Of a stretch of 64,000 nt of DNA, positions 17,242 to 27,649 are shown one piece after another. The notes below the pieces were generated by a model. The model worked only from the letters and a program-made list of their open reading frames with translations. It was not told where the DNA came from and ran no database searches. Where the stretch lies: contig NZ_JAHXRQ010000011.1 in the NCBI RefSeq assembly GCF_019392335.1, positions 62,001 to 126,000 of the forward strand, read 5' to 3'. The stretch's first letter is position 1. Every line of letters starts with the position of its first letter. This DNA comes from Mameliella sp. CS4. Lineage in GTDB: Bacteria; Pseudomonadota; Alphaproteobacteria; Rhodobacterales; Rhodobacteraceae. A program made the position numbers and the translations under genes.

Positions 17242-17912
17242 TGCAGAGGCGAATGATGATCAGGCTCCCCCTTTCCGCCGCGCTAACCGCGGGCCTCTTG
17301 ATCGCCGGATGCAGCCAGACCCCGGTGGGGTTTGACCGCGAGGCGGGCGCGCTGATCGACACCGGTCATTTCGGCAACGCCACGATGAACAACCATCAGC
17401 TGATGACCGGCGAAAAGCAGATCATCTACGATCTGTCGCAGCGCTTTGCCTCCGAAGTCATGACCACGGTCAACTTTGCCTTCAACAGCGCCGTACTGGA
17501 CCACGGCGCGCGCGACACACTGCGCGAACAGGCCCAGTGGATCCGCCAATTCCCGGAAATCCGTTTCCGTGTCTACGGCCACACTGACAAGGTCGGCAGC
17601 AACGGCTATAACAAGAGCCTTGGCCTGAGGCGGGCCAATGCGGTCGTGAACTACCTCGTCAGCCAGGGCATCAGCCGCTCGCGGCTTGAAGCCGTCGTTT
17701 CCTACGGAGAGACACAGCCGCTGATCGTGACCGAAGGCCGCGAACGCCGCAACCGGCGCACCGTGACCGAGGTGTCGGGCTTTGTGTCCAGCCATCCCAA
17801 CGTGTTGGATGGCAAGTATGCCGAAGTGATCTACCGCGAGTATATCAACAGCGCCGAACCCAAGACGGGGTTGACCGGCCAGCAGGGCCAGGACCTCGCG
17901 ATCACCGAGTGA
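17241..17912 (+). CDS. OmpA-family lipoprotein of the Tad locus
   Basis: About 223 residues. The lipobox LLIAGCS near residue 25 predicts a lipoprotein. The C-terminal OmpA domain has the peptidoglycan-binding pattern, with VNFAFNSAVLD at about 75-85, YGHTDKVGSNGYNKSLGLRRANAV and ERRNRRTVTE. It probably anchors the secretin to peptidoglycan and may stand in for RcpB/CpaD, which is not found here. Start choice is uncertain: ATG at 17241 overlaps the cpaC stop, but ATGs at 17253 and 17256 have the better-spaced AGAGG ribosome site. A terminator follows. Confidence 0.88.
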   Translation: MQRRMMIRLPLSAALTAGLLIAGCSQTPVGFDREAGALIDTGHFGNATMNNHQLMTGEKQIIYDLSQRFASEVMTTVNFAFNSAVLDHGARDTLREQAQWIRQFPEIRFRVYGHTDKVGSNGYNKSLGLRRANAVVNYLVSQGISRSRLEAVVSYGETQPLIVTEGRERRNRRTVTEVSGFVSSHPNVLDGKYAEVIYREYINSAEPKTGLTGQQGQDLAITE

Positions 17913-18246
17913 TCCCGACTTGGGGTCGGCAAGGGAAAGGGGCCAATCGGCCCCTTTTTTTCATGTCTGCCCAACGGAGGCCCGTCCTTGCGGTAACCCG
18001 ATACTCGCATGAATTGACCCGACAATAGTCTTGACCACCGGAGGGAGGCCAAGGTGTTCCCAGCCGGGCTATCAGTCCCTGTTCACCGTACAATTTCGGT
18101 TTTTTGGCCCAAATGTTGCCTCGTTTGTGGGGGAATGTCCCCTTGGAGAACCAGTGCGTGCGCAGACCCGAGTCGCGCACCGCGGGTCCGGGGGGACAGG
18201 GCTTCGCCACGTCCACCCGGTCCGGCAAGAGTAAAGGACGACAGGC
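17913..18246. other. Intergenic region before cpaE with a strong terminator
   Basis: 334 bases without a gene. At 17936-17961 there is a perfect terminator (AAAGGGGCC/GGCCCCTTT, loop AATC, seven or more T). The rest probably holds a separate promoter for cpaE and the genes after it. I see no clear -35/-10 pair. Confidence 0.6.
17936..17961 (+). terminator. Rho-independent terminator after the OmpA-family gene
   Basis: A 9-bp stem with a 4-base loop and a T run. It splits the Tad locus into cpaBC-ompA and cpaEF-tadBCD transcripts. Confidence 0.85.
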
Positions 18247-19500
18247 ATGACCAACGCGACACAACAGCAAACGGAGCCGGCACCGATCGTCGCCTGCACC
18301 ATCAGCCGCGACGTCCAGAACTTTGACCTGCTCATCGATGACATGGAAGCCCTGCTTGGCGAAGGCTGGGGGGACCTAGGGTTCGACGAGGCCACGGCCT
18401 TTCTGAACCAGCCCGACGGGCGGTCGCTGGAATTCGTGGCAATGGCCATCGACGCCATCGACGAACCGGATTTGCCGATGCTGTCCGGGGTCATCCGTGC
18501 CGCCAAGGAAAACGGCGTCAAGGTCATCCTGATCGCCGAGGATGTGACGCCGGCCTCGCTGCACCACCTCTTGCGTGACGGGGCCGATGAATTCGTCCCC
18601 TACCCGTTGCCAGAGGGTGAACTGGCCGGGGCGCTGGAACGTCTGCGCCAGCCCGTGCCCGCCGCCGTTCAGCCCGACCCTACGCCAGCCACCAATGCCG
18701 AGGGTGTCCGCCTGTCCGGTGGTGGCGATGGCGTGCTGATCGCCGTTCACGGCCTTGCTGGCGGCGTCGGCGCAACCACCTTGGCCGTGAACCTTGCCTA
18801 TGAGCTGGCCACCGGGGGCAAGGAAAAGCAGCCCAAGGTCTGCCTGATCGACCTGGGTCTGCAATTCGGGTCGGTCTCGACCTATCTCGACCTGCCCCGC
18901 CGCGAGGCGGTCTACGAAACACTCTCGGACATCGAGGCGATGGACGGTGACAGCTTTGGACAGGCGCTGGTCAGCTTCGAGGACAAGATGCAGGTCTTCA
19001 CCGCCCCCTCGGACATCCTGCCGCTGGACATCATCGGCCCGGCCGAGATCAAGCGCCTGCTGGACATCACGCGCGAGCATTTCGACTACGTCATCGTCGA
19101 CATGCCTTCGGCGGTGGTGCAATGGACGGAAACCGTCCTGGCCGAGGCGCAGCTGTATTTCGCGCTGATCGAACTGGACATGCGCTCTGCCCAGAACACC
19201 CTGCGCCTGAAACGGGCGCTGCAATCCGAGGACCTTCCTTTCGAGAAGATCCGCTTTGCGCTGAACCGCGCTCCGAAATTCACCGACCTGCAGGGCAAGA
19301 GCCGCGTCAAGCGGCTGGCCGACAGCCTTGCGATTTCGCTGGACGTGCAGCTGCCCGATGGCGGACGCACCGTCATGCAGGCCTGCGACCACGGGCTGCC
19401 TCTGGCCAGCCACGCTGCCAAGAACCCGCTGCGCCGTGAAATCGTCAAACTTGCCCAGCAGCTCAACGCAATCGGCGCCAGTGACGCCGAAGCCGCCTGA
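18247..19500 (+). CDS. cpaE: CpaE/TadZ-type ParA-like pilus localisation ATPase
   Basis: 417 residues. An N-terminal receiver-like domain covers about 12-135, followed by a MinD/ParA-like domain. The P-loop reads GLAGGVGATTLAVNL at 169-183: the glycine-rich loop is kept, but both the signature lysine and the Walker lysine of ParA (KGGxGKT) are replaced. VCLIDLGLQFG resembles the Walker A-prime strand. TadZ proteins place the pilus machine at the cell pole. It is followed after 14 bases by cpaF. Confidence 0.92.
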   Translation: MTNATQQQTEPAPIVACTISRDVQNFDLLIDDMEALLGEGWGDLGFDEATAFLNQPDGRSLEFVAMAIDAIDEPDLPMLSGVIRAAKENGVKVILIAEDVTPASLHHLLRDGADEFVPYPLPEGELAGALERLRQPVPAAVQPDPTPATNAEGVRLSGGGDGVLIAVHGLAGGVGATTLAVNLAYELATGGKEKQPKVCLIDLGLQFGSVSTYLDLPRREAVYETLSDIEAMDGDSFGQALVSFEDKMQVFTAPSDILPLDIIGPAEIKRLLDITREHFDYVIVDMPSAVVQWTETVLAEAQLYFALIELDMRSAQNTLRLKRALQSEDLPFEKIRFALNRAPKFTDLQGKSRVKRLADSLAISLDVQLPDGGRTVMQACDHGLPLASHAAKNPLRREIVKLAQQLNAIGASDAEAA

Positions 19501-19514
19501 TCCAGGGGATAGAC

Positions 19515-20951
<1,437 letters not shown>

Positions 20952-20956
20952 CGCCT

Positions 20957-21922
20957 ATGCTCAGCGCAGAACCGATCATCTACGGCGGGATCTTCCTCGG
21001 CGTGCTGATCCTGGTCAACGGCGTCTACCTCGTCGCCTTCGGCAAGTCGATCAGCCTGACCAACCGGGTCAACCGCCGCCTGGAAATGCTGGACAAGGGC
21101 GAACGCCGCGAGGACGTCCTGGCCAAGCTCCGCAAGGAGATGGACCAGCACATGCAAAGCCGCTCGCTGCCCATCTACTCGATGCTGGCCAGCAAGGCGC
21201 AGAAGGCGGCCCTGGCCTTTACACCGCAACAGTTGATCCTCGTCATGGTGGCGGCCTCGGTCTTTGCCTTCGTGGGCCTGAGCATCGGGACAGAGGCAGG
21301 CGCCGCCGTCCGTGCGGTGATGTCTGTCTTCATGGGTGTGGGGGGTGTCTATTTCTGGGTCAACCATCGCGCCAAGAAACGCCTAAGCATGATCGAGGAA
21401 CAATTGCCCGACGCCGTCGAACTGATGGTGCGCTCCTTGCGCGTCGGCCACCCGTTCAGCTCTGCTATTTCGATCGTCGCCAAGGAACTCAAGGATCCGC
21501 TGGCCACCGAGTTTGGCATCATCGCGGATGAATCGACCTACGGCCGCGACGTGGGTGAGGCGCTGAAACACATGGCCGAACGGTTGGACATGCAGGATCT
21601 GCGCTTCCTTGCCGTGGCCGTGGCGATCCAGCAGCAGGCCGGCGGCAACCTTGCCGAGATCCTCGACGGTCTGGCCAAGGTGATCCGAGCCCGCTTCCGC
21701 CTGTTCCGAAGGGTCAAGGCGATCACCGCCGAGGCACAATGGTCAGGCAAGTTCCTGTCCGGCTTCCCGATTGGCGCGCTGATCTTCATCCAGGTGGCCA
21801 AGCCCGACTATTACGACGAGGTGCTCGATCACCCCTGGTTCATCCCCGCCTGCTTCATCGTGGGCATCATGCTGGCCGCGAACATGATCGTCATGCGCTG
21901 GCTGGTGAACATCAAGGTCTGA
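20957..21922 (+). CDS. tadB: Tad inner-membrane platform protein TadB
   Basis: 321 residues from ATG 20957, just after the cpaF stop. An in-frame ATG at 20900 inside cpaF is less likely. It has an N-terminal helix (ILVNGVYLVAFG), a cytoplasmic charged stretch, a helix pair near 95-135, the T2SSF domain (LPDAVELMVRSLRVGHPFSSA) and two C-terminal helices. It forms the inner-membrane platform with TadC. Confidence 0.94.
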   Translation: MLSAEPIIYGGIFLGVLILVNGVYLVAFGKSISLTNRVNRRLEMLDKGERREDVLAKLRKEMDQHMQSRSLPIYSMLASKAQKAALAFTPQQLILVMVAASVFAFVGLSIGTEAGAAVRAVMSVFMGVGGVYFWVNHRAKKRLSMIEEQLPDAVELMVRSLRVGHPFSSAISIVAKELKDPLATEFGIIADESTYGRDVGEALKHMAERLDMQDLRFLAVAVAIQQQAGGNLAEILDGLAKVIRARFRLFRRVKAITAEAQWSGKFLSGFPIGALIFIQVAKPDYYDEVLDHPWFIPACFIVGIMLAANMIVMRWLVNIKV

Positions 21923-21935
21923 GAGAGGCTGCCCC

Positions 21936-22913
21936 ATGTTCGAAACGCTCAACACGATGATCACCGACAAACTGGGCCCTGCCGGTCCTCTGATCGTGGT
22001 CGCGGGACTGGCGGCGCTCCTGATCGTCGCCACCATCCCGATGTTCCTCAACTCCCGCCCCGACCCGCTGGACAAACTCAAGCAGGACGGCAGAAAACGC
22101 CTGGATGCGGAAACCCGCGCCGTCTTGCGGGAAAAGAGCAAGAACGAAAAGCTCAACAAATACGCGCAGTTCCTGGAACCTCAGGACGCCAAGGAATACT
22201 CCGAGATCCGCACCAAGCTGATGCAGGCGGGCTACCGGTCCAAGGATGCGGTACAGATCTACTACTTCCTGCAATTCGCGCTGGGGATCGCCCTGCTTTG
22301 CGCTGGCGTGGTGTATTACATCTTCTTCATCGACCCAGAGACGGCCACGATGCAGACCAAGCTGATGTATATCCTCGGCCCCGGCTGCCTTGGCTACATG
22401 GCGCCCAAGTACTGGGTCAACAAGCGCGTCGCCAGCCGCCAGGAACAGATCCAGCAAGGCTTCCCCGACAGCCTGGACATGATGCTGGTCTGCGTCGAGG
22501 CGGGTCAGTCGATGGACCAGTCCATCGTCCGCGTCGCCCGCGAACTGCGCAGCTCCTTCCCCCCGCTAGCCGAGGAATACGAGATCATCAGCTACGAGAT
22601 GAAGGCCGGCAAGGACAAGAGCCAGGTTCTCAACGACATGGCCGACCGCTGCGGCTTGCCCGACATCTCCTCCTTTGTGACCGTGTTGAACCAGGCGACA
22701 ACCTTCGGCACCTCGATTTCCGACGCGCTGCGGGTCTATGCGGGCGAAATGCGTGACAAAAGAGTCATGCGTGCCGAGGAAGCTGCCAACAAACTGCCGA
22801 CAAAGATGACGCTGACCACTATGATGCTCACGGTGCCGCCGCTGCTGATCATTCTCGTGGGCCCGTCCGCGGTTGGCATTTCCGAGATGGGCTCGATGGC
22901 CGTGGGCAACTGA
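21936..22913 (+). CDS. tadC: Tad inner-membrane platform protein TadC
   Basis: 325 residues. An N-terminal helix (IVVAGLAALLIVATIPMFL) and a charged linker are followed by a helix pair and the T2SSF domain with FPDSLDMMLVCVEAGQSMDQS, and a C-terminal membrane helix. The pairing with tadB and the 13-base gap are typical for Tad loci. Confidence 0.94.
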   Translation: MFETLNTMITDKLGPAGPLIVVAGLAALLIVATIPMFLNSRPDPLDKLKQDGRKRLDAETRAVLREKSKNEKLNKYAQFLEPQDAKEYSEIRTKLMQAGYRSKDAVQIYYFLQFALGIALLCAGVVYYIFFIDPETATMQTKLMYILGPGCLGYMAPKYWVNKRVASRQEQIQQGFPDSLDMMLVCVEAGQSMDQSIVRVARELRSSFPPLAEEYEIISYEMKAGKDKSQVLNDMADRCGLPDISSFVTVLNQATTFGTSISDALRVYAGEMRDKRVMRAEEAANKLPTKMTLTTMMLTVPPLLIILVGPSAVGISEMGSMAVGN

Positions 22914-22917
22914 CTGC

Positions 22918-23484
22918 ATGAAACAGGCTCTTTGGGCCGCCCTGATGATCCTGCCGCTGGCCGCCTGCACCGCAGGCGGCCCGTTCGCGCATAAGGATCC
23001 CGCATCTCCCTATGCCCCCGGCCTCGATCCCCGGGGCGAAGCGGTGGACGGGCTGACCGTGGGACACCGGTTGATGGCAGCCGGCCAGCACGAACTCGCG
23101 CTTGAGGCCTTTACGCGCGCCGCAGCCGACCAGGGGCTGACCGCCGAGGTGCTGATGGCACTGGGGTCCGCCAACCTGGCGCTGGGGCGCCTGCATCAGG
23201 CCGAACCCCTGTTGCGCCGCGCCGTCAAGGAAGAACCGGACTGGGCCGAAGCCTGGAACAACCTTGGCATCGTGCTGATCGAAAAGGGCGAGACCGCCGA
23301 GGCCTCCGAGGTCTTCCGCCGGGCCTTTGCACTGGACAATGGCCAAAGTGACTCAATTCGCGACAATCTTCGCTTGGCGCTCGCAAAAATGGAAAATTCC
23401 GGTTATGGTGCGGAGTTAGAGCAAGAATACAAGATCATACGCCGCGGGCACGGGGACTACCTGATCCGGCGCACTGGCGGCTGA
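22918..23484 (+). CDS. tadD: TadD-type TPR lipoprotein
   Basis: 188 residues. The lipobox LPLAACTAG at about 14-22 predicts a lipoprotein. The rest carries TPR motifs (LALEAFTRAAADQGLTAEVL, NLALGRLHQAEPLLRRAV, AEAWNNLGIVLIEKGE). TadD is a pilotin-like factor for the secretin in other systems. The start at 22918 is four bases after the tadC stop. Confidence 0.88.
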   Translation: MKQALWAALMILPLAACTAGGPFAHKDPASPYAPGLDPRGEAVDGLTVGHRLMAAGQHELALEAFTRAAADQGLTAEVLMALGSANLALGRLHQAEPLLRRAVKEEPDWAEAWNNLGIVLIEKGETAEASEVFRRAFALDNGQSDSIRDNLRLALAKMENSGYGAELEQEYKIIRRGHGDYLIRRTGG

Positions 23485-23570
23485 CGGTCATTCGTCCCGG
23501 AAAACGGGGCACAAGAACAACCGCCGAAAAAGGCGGGCAAGAGGCAGAGCAGCACAAGGACGCAGGCAAA

Positions 23571-24422
23571 ATGCGCCATCCCATCATCGTTTCCCTCTGC
23601 GTGGCGGGCGCCGTCGCGCTTTCGGCCTGTGACAAGGGCATCGACAGCGCCGAAATGGACCGCAAGTTCCAGGGCGTGAACGTGGTCGACGAAAGCGATC
23701 TGAACGAGGTCATGCTGACCGTCGGCGACCCGAACGAGGCCGTGGCTTATTTTCAGCGCACGCTCAAGGAAAACTCCGACCGGATCGAGATCCGCCGCGG
23801 GCTGGCCCAGTCTCTGGTCCGGGCCAAGCGCATCCCCGAGGCAAAGGTGGCCTGGGCCAAGGTTGTCGAACATGAGGACTCGACCGATGACGACCGGGTG
23901 CAACTGGCCGATGTCCTGATCCGGGCAGGCGAATGGGACCAAGCCGAAAAGGTGCTGGACGCGATCCCCCCCACGCTCGAGACCTACAAACGCTACCGGC
24001 TGGAGGCGATGATCGCCGACAGCAACAAGGAATGGAAAAAGGCCGACAGCTTTTACGAAGTCGCGGTGGGCCTGACGACCAAACCCGCCTCAGTGCTGAA
24101 CAATTGGGGCTACTCCAAGCTGACGCGCGGTGATCTGCCCGAGGCCGAAAAGCTCTTTCTCGAGGCGATCCGCCACGACGACAAGCTGTATACTGCCAAG
24201 AACAACCTGGTCATGGCACGCGGCGCGCAGGGCAAGTACATCCTGCCCGTCATCCCCATGACCCAGGTCGAAAAGGCCGAACTGCTGCACACACTGGGCC
24301 TGGCCGCGATCAAGAGCGGCGACGTCAAGACCGGCAAGGCGCTCCTGCGCGAGGCGTTGGAGACGCACCCGCAGCACTTCGAGGCCGCGGCCCGGGCGCT
24401 GGCGGCCCTTGACGAGGCCTGA
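23571..24422 (+). CDS. Second TPR protein of the Tad locus, lipoprotein
   Basis: 283 residues. The lipobox ALSACDKG at about 16-23 is followed by three or more TPR-like repeats (EAVAYFQRTLKENSDRIEI, SVLNNWGYSKLTRGDL, LHTLGLAAIKSGDV). It probably works with TadD in secretin or pilin assembly. A second TPR protein is common in alphaproteobacterial Tad loci, but no defined role is visible. It is five bases before the peptidase gene. Confidence 0.82.
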   Translation: MRHPIIVSLCVAGAVALSACDKGIDSAEMDRKFQGVNVVDESDLNEVMLTVGDPNEAVAYFQRTLKENSDRIEIRRGLAQSLVRAKRIPEAKVAWAKVVEHEDSTDDDRVQLADVLIRAGEWDQAEKVLDAIPPTLETYKRYRLEAMIADSNKEWKKADSFYEVAVGLTTKPASVLNNWGYSKLTRGDLPEAEKLFLEAIRHDDKLYTAKNNLVMARGAQGKYILPVIPMTQVEKAELLHTLGLAAIKSGDVKTGKALLREALETHPQHFEAAARALAALDEA

Positions 24423-24427
24423 GGTCC

Positions 24428-24922
24428 ATGTCGCTGAGTGCCGCCGCGGCCCTGTGGTTCCTGCCCTTCGTCCTGCCGATCTGTGTCTACATCTGCTACA
24501 CTGACATGAAGGGGATGCGCATTCCCAACCATGCGGTCGTGGCGCTGTTCCTAGTCTATCTTTTCGTGGGCGTGGTCGCACTGCCGCTCGACACCTATTT
24601 CTGGCGCTACCTGCATCTTGTCGTGGTGCTGGTGGCAGGCATCGCGCTGAATGCAGGCGGAGCAATGGGGGCCGGCGACGCGAAATTCGCCGCCGCCGCC
24701 GCTCCCTTTGTCCATATCGGAGACCTGCGGTTCCTGATGGCGCTCTTTGCCGCCAACCTGCTGGCGGCCTTCGTGGCGCATCGCCTGGCCAAGCGCACGC
24801 CCCTGCGCCGCCTTGCGCCGCATTGGCACAGCTGGGAGGCCGGGTCGAAATTCCCGATGGGTCTTGCCCTGGGTGGAACGCTGGCGATCTACCTCGGGCT
24901 GGGGCTGTTGTACGGCGCGTGA
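24428..24922 (+). CDS. cpaA: Prepilin peptidase CpaA/TadV (A24)
   Basis: 164 residues with about four membrane helices. The two catalytic aspartates of A24 peptidases are Asp26 (YTDMKGMRIPN) and Asp84 in the GAGDAKF motif. The small size and lack of the N-methylation domain match TadV/CpaA. It processes the Flp prepilins. It is the last gene of the Tad run and is convergent with the repeat-protein gene at 24945. Confidence 0.93.
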   Translation: MSLSAAAALWFLPFVLPICVYICYTDMKGMRIPNHAVVALFLVYLFVGVVALPLDTYFWRYLHLVVVLVAGIALNAGGAMGAGDAKFAAAAAPFVHIGDLRFLMALFAANLLAAFVAHRLAKRTPLRRLAPHWHSWEAGSKFPMGLALGGTLAIYLGLGLLYGA

Positions 24923-24944
24923 CCGCGCCACAGCCCGTGGCCGG

Positions 24945-26120
24945 TCATTTCACCATTTTGTGCAGGCACTTGCGCAGATAGACATCATCCACAATGAACT
25001 GCGGGTACTTGTTGAACCCGTTTTCGTCGAAATGCGGCGGACAGCGCAGAAGATCGGGCTTGTCGCCATCCCGGTCCAGCTCGCCATAGGGCTGGTTCGC
25101 GCAATCCAGGCGATAGCAGATGTCGCACTGGTTGGTACCGCAGAGCATCGACTTGGCAACCGCGTCCGGATTACCCCGGCCCGCCTCCACCTTGTAGCTG
25201 ACCAGATAGATGCTGCCATCCTCGCTGGCCGGGGCCACCACGACGATATCCTGCGCGCTGTAACTGCGCCCTCCGAGGATCACCAACACGCCCAGATTGT
25301 CGTTATCGCTGCCGTCGTCATACTCGATCAGTTGCAGCATCCCGGCGCCCGAAATCGCCGCCTGGATATTTGGATAGAGCACCTGCCCAGCATGCACGGC
25401 GTGATAAGTCCCGCGTCCTTCCGGCGGCAGGTAGTTGCGGCCGTCGATCTTGAGGATCAGATCATCCTGCCCGCTGAATTGCTTGTCCAGGAACTCGCCG
25501 GCGGCGACACCATATTTTGCCCCGTCATAGAGATCCCCCACGCTGATGCCACCGCTGCCCGCCGCCGCCACCGCCGCGCCGATTGCGCCAAAGGCGAACT
25601 TGCCCGCCGAATCCAGCCCCCCTGCGGGCCGGATGTTCTGTATCTTGGTGATGGTCAGCAGATCGGCGGTCTGCCGCGACGGTTCGCTCCAGCACAGGTA
25701 GTTGTCGCGCCAGCCGTAGGGATCGCTGCCCTCGACCATCTGCACACAGTTCAGCCCCGCCACGGACCCCGACGGCGACCACCGCAGGGTCAGCGGCGAA
25801 TTCTGCGGCAAGCATAGGTAATTGTCGCGCCAAGTGTATTGCGCGGGCTCTGCCCCCTCGATGATCTGGGTGCATTTCATGCCGGAAATCGCCCCCGAGG
25901 CAGACCAGCGCAGCCCGATGTCGCGGTCCGTACAGAGGTAGTTGTCACGCCAGGTATGGCTCGCCGGTGAGGCGCCCTCGACAATCTGGGTGCAATGTTT
26001 CCCGGCGATCGGCCCGGAGGACGACCAGTAGAACCGCGTCGCGGCCTCTGCCGGTTCGGCTGCCCAAAGACCCGCCAGCGCAATGGCAGCGCACAAGATC
26101 CCGGAAATCCTCTGTCTCAT
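24945..26120 (-). CDS. Secreted protein with three WRDNYLC repeats, unknown function
   Basis: 391 residues from the ATG at 26120; longer open frames upstream lack a signal peptide. A signal peptide ends near AEAA-TR (residue 27). Three repeats follow at about 29-63, 70-103 and 112-143. Each begins F/R-x-W-S-x-S-G, continues with a Cys plus T/V-Q-I/M, and ends in TWRDNYLC or GWRDNYLC, so each repeat has two cysteines. A glycine/alanine-rich hydrophobic segment follows at 156-180. The C-terminal region has six cysteines at about 317-385, three of them in CGTNQCDIC. I do not recognise a named family. It lies directly after the Tad locus, convergent with the peptidase gene. Confidence 0.75.
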   Translation of the reverse strand: MRQRISGILCAAIALAGLWAAEPAEAATRFYWSSSGPIAGKHCTQIVEGASPASHTWRDNYLCTDRDIGLRWSASGAISGMKCTQIIEGAEPAQYTWRDNYLCLPQNSPLTLRWSPSGSVAGLNCVQMVEGSDPYGWRDNYLCWSEPSRQTADLLTITKIQNIRPAGGLDSAGKFAFGAIGAAVAAAGSGGISVGDLYDGAKYGVAAGEFLDKQFSGQDDLILKIDGRNYLPPEGRGTYHAVHAGQVLYPNIQAAISGAGMLQLIEYDDGSDNDNLGVLVILGGRSYSAQDIVVVAPASEDGSIYLVSYKVEAGRGNPDAVAKSMLCGTNQCDICYRLDCANQPYGELDRDGDKPDLLRCPPHFDENGFNKYPQFIVDDVYLRKCLHKMVK

Positions 26121-26298
26121 TTCATCTCCTCCCCAACCCGGGGCGCCGGGCCCCGAACCTTGAGGATACTCCAATCCGGCAGCTATTTTATTGACCGGGA
26201 TCAGATCGCCCGCGCCGCGCAAGTTTCCCGCCCTTGCCGCGCTGATGACACAATCCGCTGCCAGCCTGCGGGCAAAAGCAGTTGAGGGCAGATCCGAC

Positions 26299-27612
26299 AT
26301 GAACATGGAGACCGGCACCGTCCTGGCCCCGCCGCAGCCGCGGCGGATCGAGGAAATGCAGCTTCCGCTGGTGATGATGCGTGACATCGTGCTCAAGACG
26401 ATGTTCCGCAAGAACACCAACATCGTGACGGATCTTGCACGCACCGTCTGCCTGCCGGTGACGGTCACGCAAGAACTGATCGACATGTGCCGGGGCCAGG
26501 GCCTGATGGAGGCGATGGGCACGCTCGGCCCCTCGGGCAAGGTTTCCTCCGAGATGCCCTACCAGCTGACCGACAGCGGCAAGGCGCGCGCGCTGGATGC
26601 CTTGGCCCAGTCGGAATACTTCGGCGCCATGCCGATCCCGCTGGATGTTTATGCCGAACAGGTCAAGCGCCAGTCGATCCGCAACATCCAGATCACCCGG
26701 GATCAGCTGACCGGCGCGATGGGCCACCTGGTCCTGCCCGAAGACCTGATCTCGAACCTCGGGCCCGCAGTCTCTTCGGGCCGGTCGATTCTCATGTACG
26801 GTCCGCCGGGCAACGGCAAAAGCTCGATTTCCAACGGGATCCGGGACGCGATGGGCGACAAGATCTACGTCCCCCGTGCAATCGAGTACTCTGGCCAGGT
26901 GATCACGGTTTACGATCCGATTGTGCATTCCCAGGCCGAGGACGACAGCGAAGACCCCAACGCGCTGCGGCGGCGCGCCCGCTTTGACCGGCGTTACGTC
27001 CTGTGCCAACGGCCGACGGTCATTACCGGGGGCGAACTGTCGCTGAACATGCTCGACCTTGTCTACAATCCCACCGCGCGCACCTACCAGGCGCCGCTAC
27101 AGCTGAAATCCACGGGCGGCATCTTCATCGTCGACGACCTCGGTCGCCAGGCCGAACCGCCGCAGAAACTGGTCAACCGCTGGATCGTGCCACTGGAGGA
27201 AAGCAAGGACATCCTCGCCCTGCAATCGGGCGAAAAGTTCGAGGTGCCTTTCGACACGCTTGTCATCTTCTCGACCAACTTCCACCCCAACGAGATCTTC
27301 GATCAGGCCGCGCTGCGCCGGATCTTTTTCAAGATCAAGATCGACGGACCGAACCAGCAGGATTTCCTCAAGATCTTCAGCCTGGTCGCGCGCAAGAAGA
27401 AGATGCAACTGGACGAGGCCAGCCTCGTGCACCTGCTCAAGCACAAGTACCCGACGATCAAGAACATCTATGCGAACTACCAGCCGGTGTTTCTGATCGA
27501 CCAGATGATTTCCGTCTGCGATTTCGAGGGTATCCCCTACAAGATGACCCCCGACCTGATCGACCGAGCCTGGAGCAACATGTTCGTCAAAGACGAGCAA
27601 ATCGTGAAATAA
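26299..27612 (+). CDS. AAA family ATPase with N-terminal winged-helix-like region
   Basis: 437 residues from ATG 26299. The N-terminal 130 residues look like a helix-rich adaptor. The ATPase core has Walker A GPPGNGKSS (168-176), Walker B IFIVDDLG and the sensor-1 region VIFSTNFHP, then ALRRIFFKI. In-frame upstream starts (TTG 26191, ATG 26245) exist and cannot be excluded. The ribosome site is weak (GAGG, 11 bases before). I recall similar proteins annotated only as ATPase beside Tad loci in Rhodobacterales. Function unknown; a remodelling role is inferred from the fold. Confidence 0.8.
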   Translation: MNMETGTVLAPPQPRRIEEMQLPLVMMRDIVLKTMFRKNTNIVTDLARTVCLPVTVTQELIDMCRGQGLMEAMGTLGPSGKVSSEMPYQLTDSGKARALDALAQSEYFGAMPIPLDVYAEQVKRQSIRNIQITRDQLTGAMGHLVLPEDLISNLGPAVSSGRSILMYGPPGNGKSSISNGIRDAMGDKIYVPRAIEYSGQVITVYDPIVHSQAEDDSEDPNALRRRARFDRRYVLCQRPTVITGGELSLNMLDLVYNPTARTYQAPLQLKSTGGIFIVDDLGRQAEPPQKLVNRWIVPLEESKDILALQSGEKFEVPFDTLVIFSTNFHPNEIFDQAALRRIFFKIKIDGPNQQDFLKIFSLVARKKKMQLDEASLVHLLKHKYPTIKNIYANYQPVFLIDQMISVCDFEGIPYKMTPDLIDRAWSNMFVKDEQIVK

Positions 27613-27649
27613 GACGGGGTTGCCGGGGCCATGCCTTGAGCTGGGGGGA

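Noticed and set aside
26121..26540. Upstream extension of the repeat-protein frame on the minus strand
   Set aside because: The signal peptide begins at 26120 and the extension runs antisense to the AAA ATPase gene.
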